DNA from: Marinagarivorans sp. UBA5868
GTDB taxonomy: Bacteria > Pseudomonadota > Gammaproteobacteria > Pseudomonadales > Cellvibrionaceae
NCBI GenBank assembly: GCA_002432095.1
Contig: DJFQ01000060.1
Location: 4,671-11,164 of the forward strand
Direction of reading: 5' to 3'
Length of the DNA stretch: 6,494 bases
Shown here: piece by piece, positions 1 to 4,050 of the stretch
Layout of the letters: each line of letters begins with the position of its first letter
How positions within the stretch are numbered: the first letter of the stretch is position 1
The notes under the pieces: model-generated
Database searches by the model: none
Told to the model about the DNA's origin: nothing
The model's input: only the letters and a program-made list of their open reading frames with translations
Position numbers and translations under genes: made by a program

Positions 1-762
1 GTGCTGTTTACCGACAAAAAAGGCAACGTGCGTTTCGACTTTAAAGGCAAATTGCCCTTCTCTTGGCCAAAGTCTCTCGACCAAGCCGAAGTGAATAGCG
101 GCGATGTCGACTACCATCCGCTTTTTGCATTTGGTTATGGCCTCACCTACGCCGACAAAACCCAGGTGGCAGAGTTGCCGATCGAGGAGAGTTTTGAGAA
201 CGTGAAAGGCGGCGCGGATGAGGGCCTGTTTGTCGGCACCGCCCAGGATCCCTGGCAGGTCTACGCGGCATCGGGCGACGCCGTGCCGGTGCGTTATCTG
301 TCGGGCATCGCCAAAAACGGCGGCCTCACGCTCACCGAAGGTGACAAAGACACCCAGGGCGATGCGATTCACGCCACCTGGGGCGGCGGCAGCGCCAGCG
401 CGCTGCAAATTAACAATCCCAATGCCAACCGTAACTTTGCTGAGCTACTTGAACAAAAAGGCGCGCTGGTATTCGACGTGCGCCTGCTGCAGCCGGCAAC
501 AGCACCGGTGCAATTGCAAATGGGCTGTTTGGGAGCGGGCTGCGTGGCAAATGTGGACATCACCACTTTGATCAACGCGTCACCGCGCAACGATTGGAAC
601 GAGTTGTCCGTCGACTTAAATTGCTTCGCCAAAAAAGGTATTCGTTTTGCGGAGGTCAATCGCGCGTTTGCATTGGAAACAACTGGCTCACTGGAGCTGC
701 AAGTGGCCAATGTGCGCCTTGTACCCGGCATGGGTGACAAAGCCGGCGCGCAGTGCCAATAA
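1..762 (+). CDS. C-terminal part of an ExoP-type GH3 beta-glucan glucohydrolase (5' end outside window)
   Basis: The reading frame is open from the first base, so the GTG at position 1 is most likely an internal Val codon and the catalytic domains lie upstream. Residues 16-23 (GKLPFSWP) and 40-50 (PLFAFGYGLTY) are the usual closing motifs of the GH3 alpha/beta sandwich domain. About 190 residues follow, matching the galactose-binding-like C-terminal domain of ExoP-type exo-1,4-beta-glucosidases. Family members are usually exported and release glucose from the ends of beta-glucans or cello-oligosaccharides. The tail has four cysteines (176, 181, 208, 252), which would suit disulfides in an exported protein. 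The signal peptide and the catalytic Asp and Glu cannot be checked here. A strong terminator starts 14 bp after the stop codon, so this gene ends its transcription unit. The family call is firm; the exact substrate is not. Confidence 0.9.
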   Translation: MLFTDKKGNVRFDFKGKLPFSWPKSLDQAEVNSGDVDYHPLFAFGYGLTYADKTQVAELPIEESFENVKGGADEGLFVGTAQDPWQVYAASGDAVPVRYLSGIAKNGGLTLTEGDKDTQGDAIHATWGGGSASALQINNPNANRNFAELLEQKGALVFDVRLLQPATAPVQLQMGCLGAGCVANVDITTLINASPRNDWNELSVDLNCFAKKGIRFAEVNRAFALETTGSLELQVANVRLVPGMGDKAGAQCQ

Positions 763-776
763 AAAAGCAGTCTCCC

Positions 777-805
777 AGACCCCTCGGTCCCGAGGGGTCT
801 TTCTT
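777..805 (+). terminator. Rho-independent terminator of the ExoP-type GH3 gene
   Basis: A perfect 10-bp GC-rich stem (777-786 with 791-800, AGACCCCTCG/CGAGGGGTCT) with a GTCC loop is followed by the T-rich run TTTCTTCCT. It starts 14 bp after the stop codon. Confidence 0.9.
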
Positions 806-1000
806 CCTCTAACAAATTTCGCATAACAAATTCAAAAAATGCCGTTGCCGTTCATTAGCTGGCGACAAACGACGGTATTTTTCGGATAAGCATCCTTGCA
901 CCAGCGTCTCTGGCTACTGTTATTCCCTTCTGTTTGAGAAAACAGAAAAACTAGTCAAAACGGTTCCGCCGGAGGAATAAAAAGCCCCCTACAATAAATT
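806..1000. other. Intergenic stretch with one hairpin and a short direct repeat
   Basis: No protein gene is supported. Visible structure: TAACAAATT occurs twice (810-818 and 824-832, 14 bp apart) just after the terminator. An 8-bp perfect hairpin, TTCTGTTT/AAACAGAA, lies at 928-947 with a GAGA tetraloop; it lacks a T-run on either strand, so it is not an obvious terminator. TACAAT at 990-995 resembles a -10 box placed for a start near 1002, but no convincing -35 box lies upstream. Confidence 0.45.
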
Positions 1001-1104
1001 CAGCAACGGCGATTTACACCGGTCAGCGCGTAGGGCATCAAGCAGTAGTCTTAGCAGTCGCGCTCACTTGTTTTGCAGTACCGTTGCTTCGCACGAACCA
1101 AACT

Positions 1105-1192
1105 GAGGTGAGTGCTGGGCCAAGAGCGATCTTTCAGGTTTATGTAGTACTGAAGCTGTGTTCGCCTCTGTTGTTGGTCCCGTACTCACCTC
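1105..1192 (+). repeat. Long imperfect hairpin (88 nt) with a 9-bp perfect base
   Basis: GAGGTGAGT (1105-1113) is the exact reverse complement of ACTCACCTC (1184-1192). Pairing continues inward through G1114-T1183 and C1115-G1182, then GGGCCAA (1117-1123) with TTGGTCC (1174-1180, one G-T wobble). Further in come GAG-CGA with TCG-c-CTC, and TTTCAG/CTGAAG near the loop at about 1138-1149. TTTT follows directly at 1193-1196, so a terminator role is possible. No flanking target-site duplication is seen, so an insertion element is not supported. Confidence 0.6.
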
Positions 1193-1194
1193 TT

Positions 1195-1240
1195 TTGACG
1201 ACATACCAGGAAGTTGACGACACGTTAGGGTTTGACAACA
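1195..1240 (+). repeat. Three spaced direct repeats TTGACRACA
   Basis: TTGACGACA at 1195-1203, TTGACGACA at 1214-1222 and TTGACAACA at 1232-1240 start 19 and 18 bp apart, so all three would face nearly the same side of the helix. Such spacing is common for tandem binding sites of a DNA-binding regulator. They could instead be single-stranded repeats of an RNA. The protein that would bind is unknown. Confidence 0.5.
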
Positions 1241-1371
1241 AATTATGAGCTTTCCGGTTCTGGGTGTGGCCGGTGGGCTCGGGTTGGTGGCAACACGAAC
1301 CCAAACTTACTGTGATGGTTATGTCTGCCTCGCATTAATGCCCTTCTCCTCAAGGTTTGTATCCTCTTCCC

Positions 1372-1396
1372 CGGCCTCGCAAGAGGCCGTTTTTTC
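1372..1396 (+). terminator. Rho-independent terminator upstream of the second GH3 gene
   Basis: A perfect 7-bp stem, CGGCCTC (1372-1378) with GAGGCCG (1383-1389), is closed by a GCAA tetraloop (GNRA type) and followed directly by six T residues (1390-1395). The + strand has no protein gene between the previous terminator and this one. It therefore ends either a noncoding transcript or a leader reaching toward the start codon 133 bp downstream. Confidence 0.85.
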
Positions 1397-1413
1397 TTCT
1401 GCTGCCGATCCAT

Positions 1414-1420
1414 TACAATA
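1414..1420 (+). promoter_or_regulatory. Possible -10 box for the second GH3 gene
   Basis: TACAAT (1414-1419, five of six matches to the sigma-70 -10 consensus) lies downstream of the terminator and about 110 bp before the start codon. The place where a -35 box should be is only the T-rich terminator tail, so support is weak. The same TACAATA string occurs at 990-996 before the candidate RNA. Nothing else recognisable was seen between 1397 and the ribosome binding site. Confidence 0.2.
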
Positions 1421-1528
1421 GCCGCCGCCTTTAGCCGTCTCGCATAACAACACACGATCACCATATTAGGCACCGGCACAAACCCCGATTTTCCTACGCC
1501 GACAAACCCGCCATCGCACGGAGTTCCC

Positions 1529-3556
1529 ATGTTTCCCAAAATATCTTATGAACAAGCTGCCGCCTGGGCGGACAACATACTCGCGCAAATGACGTTGCGG
1601 GAAAAATGCGAATACATTGGTGGCGTGGATGTTTTTTTCATTAAAGGGATCGAGCGACTGGGTTTGTCACCCGTTATGTGTTCAGACGCCACCGCTGGTG
1701 TCGCATTGCGTGAGCGCTTTTATGATGTGACTTACCAAAACGCAGTCCAGACATCCGTCGCATTTCCCGCACCTATTATGCTTGCCGCCACTTGGAACCC
1801 AGAACTGGCCGAGACCTACGCCACCGCCGTCGGCGAGCAGTGCAACGCAAATGGCATTGGTATATTGCTGGGTCCCGGTTTCAACTTGTATCGCATTTCT
1901 CAGTGCGGACGAAATTTTGAATATTTTGGCGAAGACCCTTTTTTAATTTCCCGCATGATTGAGCACTACGTGAAAGGCGTGCAAAACACCGGTACCGCCG
2001 CCACGTTAAAACATTTTGCTGCCAACAATACCGATTATTTCCGTCGCAAAAGCAATTCCATTGTCGATGAACGCACCTTGCGTGAAATCTATTTGCCGGC
2101 ATTTAAAGCTGGCATCGACGCTGGCGCCATGGCGGTTATGACGTCCTACAACCTGTTAAATGGCGAGTGGACCGGACAAAGTCGCGAAATAGTCCATGAA
2201 TTGCTGCGCGGCAAATTGGGTTTTCGCTGGCTGGTGATGAGCGACTGGTGGTCAGTTTACGACGGCAAAAAAGTCGTGGAATCCGGCCTTGATCTGGAAA
2301 TGCCCGCCTGCCTTGCAACCCTGGGAATTGAGGAAAAAATTCAGAGCGGAGAAGTACAGGAAGCCGATCTCGACCGCATGGTGAAAAGTATTCTCACCAC
2401 ATTAAAAGCGATGGACCTGTTCGACAAAAAACCACAACCGGATCTGATTCACAAATATCCCGAGCATGAAAAAGTTGCCCTGAATACCGCTCGCGAAGGT
2501 GCCGTTCTGCTGCGCAATCACAACCAGATTTTGCCGCTGGATAAACAAAGTGAAGAGGATATTTTGTTGCTGGGCAATTACATCCACAAAAAAGCCGTGG
2601 GTGGTGGCTCTTCTGAAGTGAAAGGCTACAACCAAGTGACCCTTTACCAGGCATTACATAAAGTCTTTGGCGAACGCGCCCGTTATGAAGCGTCTCCCAC
2701 GGACGACATCATCCGTAATGCTAAACGCATTATTCTCGCGGTTGGCACTCAGGATGCGGAAAGTTGGGACCGTCCTTTTCAGTTGGAAATCGGAGAGGAG
2801 CTTTATGTAAAACGCGTTCTGCGTCTAAACCCAAATGTCATCGTTCTGGTGAATTCCGGCTCGGGTATTCGCATGACCGATTGGCATCAACAAGCGGCGG
2901 CTATTCTCTACTGCTTTTACAACGGCCAAAACGGCAATATCGCCATCACCGAAATTCTCACCGGCGACGTCAATCCTTCCGGCAAGCTGCCTTTTACCAT
3001 CGAGCGTGAATTTAGTGACGGCCCCGGAGCCGGTTATATTCCCAAGGGTGAAGTGCTGTACAACGGTGCCAACGATGAGTGGGAGAAAATCTATCCGGTT
3101 TATGACGTGGAATATAAAGAAGGCGTTTTTGTCGGCTACCGTTGGTACGACAGCCGCAACATCGAACCGCTCTATCCTTTCGGTTTCGGTCTTTCCTACA
3201 CCCAGTTTAGTTATTCCGATCTGGTGGTCAGCCCACCCAAAAGCGGCGACAGCCATGTGGAAGTGCGCTTCCGCATCAGCAACACCGGCAACATGACCGG
3301 CCAGGAAATTGCCCAGCTCTACGTTCGCGACCTGCACAGCAGCGAGCCTCGGCCCTATAAGGAATTAAAAGGTTTTCGCAAAGTGCATCTGACACCCGGC
3401 GAGCACACGACTGTGCAGTTTGAATTACCCAGTTCCGCCTTCGCTTACTGGTCCACTACGATCGGTAACTGGCTGGTGGAGCCCGGCGATTTTGAGATCC
3501 TGGTCGGCAGCTCCTCAAGGGACATTCGCCTGAAGAACCAACTGCATCTGAATTAA
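1529..3556 (+). CDS. GH3 beta-glucosidase, probably cytoplasmic
   Basis: A complete 675-residue family 3 glycoside hydrolase, predicted to release glucose from the non-reducing ends of beta-linked gluco-oligosaccharides such as cellobiose. The N-terminal TIM-barrel-like domain (about 15-300) shows SDATAG (Asp53), GRNFEYFGEDP (Arg128), LKHFAANN (Lys161-His162) and VMSDWW, whose Asp239 is the expected nucleophile. The alpha/beta sandwich (about 320-560) has AESWDR, where Glu411 is the likely acid/base by position, then NPSGKLP and YPFGFGLSY. A fibronectin-III-like domain (about 575-645) closes the protein, a normal GH3 layout. The N-terminus has no signal peptide, so the enzyme should act on imported oligosaccharides. 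ATG 1529 is chosen because GGAG lies 5 bp upstream (1520-1523). Other beta-glycosides, such as xylo-oligosaccharides, cannot be excluded. Confidence 0.93.
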   Translation: MFPKISYEQAAAWADNILAQMTLREKCEYIGGVDVFFIKGIERLGLSPVMCSDATAGVALRERFYDVTYQNAVQTSVAFPAPIMLAATWNPELAETYATAVGEQCNANGIGILLGPGFNLYRISQCGRNFEYFGEDPFLISRMIEHYVKGVQNTGTAATLKHFAANNTDYFRRKSNSIVDERTLREIYLPAFKAGIDAGAMAVMTSYNLLNGEWTGQSREIVHELLRGKLGFRWLVMSDWWSVYDGKKVVESGLDLEMPACLATLGIEEKIQSGEVQEADLDRMVKSILTTLKAMDLFDKKPQPDLIHKYPEHEKVALNTAREGAVLLRNHNQILPLDKQSEEDILLLGNYIHKKAVGGGSSEVKGYNQVTLYQALHKVFGERARYEASPTDDIIRNAKRIILAVGTQDAESWDRPFQLEIGEELYVKRVLRLNPNVIVLVNSGSGIRMTDWHQQAAAILYCFYNGQNGNIAITEILTGDVNPSGKLPFTIEREFSDGPGAGYIPKGEVLYNGANDEWEKIYPVYDVEYKEGVFVGYRWYDSRNIEPLYPFGFGLSYTQFSYSDLVVSPPKSGDSHVEVRFRISNTGNMTGQEIAQLYVRDLHSSEPRPYKELKGFRKVHLTPGEHTTVQFELPSSAFAYWSTTIGNWLVEPGDFEILVGSSSRDIRLKNQLHLN

Positions 3557-3596
3557 TGCTCAGATAGTTTTCTGTCGAAATTATTTACACCCCTGC

Positions 3597-3634
3597 AGCG
3601 TCGCACTGGAACGGTGTCGACGCTTGAATCTTTT
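3597..3634 (+). terminator. Possible weak terminator after the second GH3 gene
   Basis: AGCGTCG (3597-3603) pairs with CGACGCT (3618-3624). The pairing continues as CAC/GTG (3604-3606 with 3614-3616) past a bulged T. The only T-run is TTTT at 3631-3634, six bases beyond the stem, which is poor for an intrinsic terminator. It starts about 40 bp after the stop codon. Confidence 0.35.
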
Positions 3635-3840
3635 CACTGCTCAACACTTAACCATTCAACTCGCAAGCGCAACATCAAGACCGGTGCATTTAACAGCGTA
3701 CCAGCCGCTTGTTTCGGGCTCCGCAGCGGTGTTTCAACTGTTGGTTGCCTACGCAACAATCCAAACAGCCGCCATCAGCACCAACCTGCGAAGCATCTCC
3801 AAATAACCTAACGCCGGCAGATTTACAGAAGGTATATAAA
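3635..3840. other. Intergenic stretch without recognisable gene
   Basis: No protein gene, RNA or repeat is supported. Short open frames in this part have no ribosome binding site, and their translations resemble no known family. The 3' end turns AT-rich: TTTACA (3822-3827) and TATATAAA (3833-3840) are promoter-like strings for the gene at 4051, but they do not combine into a well-spaced -35/-10 pair. Confidence 0.5.
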
Positions 3841-3877
3841 TTGCTAATAAGCAATCGCTAATGTGTTAGCTAATTGC
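3841..3877 (+). promoter_or_regulatory. Inverted repeat with two competing hairpins upstream of the TPS gene
   Basis: GCAAT (3851-3855) pairs with ATTGC (3873-3877) and GCTAA (3857-3861) with TTAGC (3866-3870) around a TGTG loop, giving a 10-bp stem interrupted by a small internal loop. The upstream TTGC (3841-3844) can instead pair with GCAA (3851-3854), which would break the larger stem. The site lies about 175 bp before the start codon in AT-rich DNA, so it may be a dyad operator or a switchable hairpin in the leader. No regulator can be named. Confidence 0.45.
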
Positions 3878-3888
3878 ACGATGCAGCA

Positions 3889-3944
3889 CGGTGGATGGCG
3901 CAACAACCACCGGCAGCGAGGCGCGACACTCAAAGAGTGCGTGC
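3889..3944 (+). promoter_or_regulatory. Two tandem hairpins in the putative leader of the TPS gene
   Basis: CGGTGG (3889-3894) pairs with CCACCG (3907-3912) around a 12-nt loop. Eight bases later GCGCG-a-CACTC (3921-3931) pairs with GAGTG-CGTGC (3935-3944) with one bulged A, one G-T wobble and an AAA loop. No T-run follows directly, so neither is a terminator. If transcription starts near 3840-3880 they lie in a 5' leader of about 170-200 nt. The conserved core of the c-di-GMP (GEMM) riboswitch is absent. From 3961 to the start codon only an AT-rich run and the palindrome AACCGGTT (3967-3974) stand out. Confidence 0.4.
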
Positions 3945-4050
3945 TAGACGGAGATAACAATAAAAAAACCGGTTCCGCGGCCTCTTATCAACGCATTGCT
4001 GTGGATTGCGCATCCCAGCCTTCATAACGCTCGCAATCAAGGACCTCCAA

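Larger units (their letters stand above)
1001..1395 (+). ncRNA. Candidate structured noncoding RNA or attenuated leader
   Basis: This segment has no convincing protein gene on either strand but carries ordered secondary structure ending in a clear terminator. AGCAACGG (1002-1009) pairs with CCGTTGCT (1081-1088), enclosing AGCGCG/CGCGCT (1025-1030 with 1059-1064). A long imperfect hairpin spans 1105-1192. A hairpin at 1281-1302 (GGGTT-g-GTG, GCAA loop, CAC-g-AACCC) follows, then the terminator at 1372-1395. A -10-like TACAAT (990-995) would place the 5' end at the first stem. I do not recognise 6S RNA, SRP RNA, RNase P RNA, tmRNA or any common riboswitch. It may be a free RNA of about 390 nt, or the leader of the GH3 gene at 1529 with the terminator acting as an attenuator. 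No covariation evidence is available, so the boundaries are estimates. Confidence 0.4.

Noticed and set aside
1232..1260. TTGACA at 1232-1237 as a -35 promoter box
   Set aside because: No acceptable -10 box occurs 16-18 bp downstream; the hexamer is better explained as the third member of the direct-repeat series.
1001..1395. 6S RNA, SRP RNA, RNase P RNA or tmRNA in the spacer
   Set aside because: None of the invariant sequence elements of these RNAs could be found on either strand, although the length and folding invited the comparison.
1243..1539. 98-codon open frame on the minus strand across the spacer
   Set aside because: It spans the terminator and runs into the start of the GH3 gene. 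Its translation is low-complexity and Arg/Pro-rich with no family resemblance, and there is no ribosome binding site.
2825..3337. 170-codon open frame on the minus strand inside the second GH3 gene
   Set aside because: It is antisense to conserved GH3 motifs and looks like no known protein; it is a by-product of codon use in the real gene.
3614..3811. Two small overlapping + strand open frames after the GH3 gene
   Set aside because: They occupy the same DNA in different frames, start at or inside the candidate terminator, lack ribosome binding sites and resemble no known protein.
3806..3870. Integron attC-like ends (ACCTAAC at 3806-3812, GTTAGCT at 3865-3871)
   Set aside because: The right end does not fit the GTTRRRY consensus, the internal L boxes are absent, and there is no cassette-like gene arrangement.
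3841..3960. c-di-GMP (GEMM) riboswitch before the adhesin-type gene
   Set aside because: The conserved GEMM core strings and the tetraloop/receptor arrangement are not present; only unrelated hairpins are seen.
961..3978. CGGTTCCGC occurring at both 961-969 and 3970-3978 in the two spacers
   Set aside because: A single shared 9-mer with different surroundings is weak evidence of a common site and may be chance.
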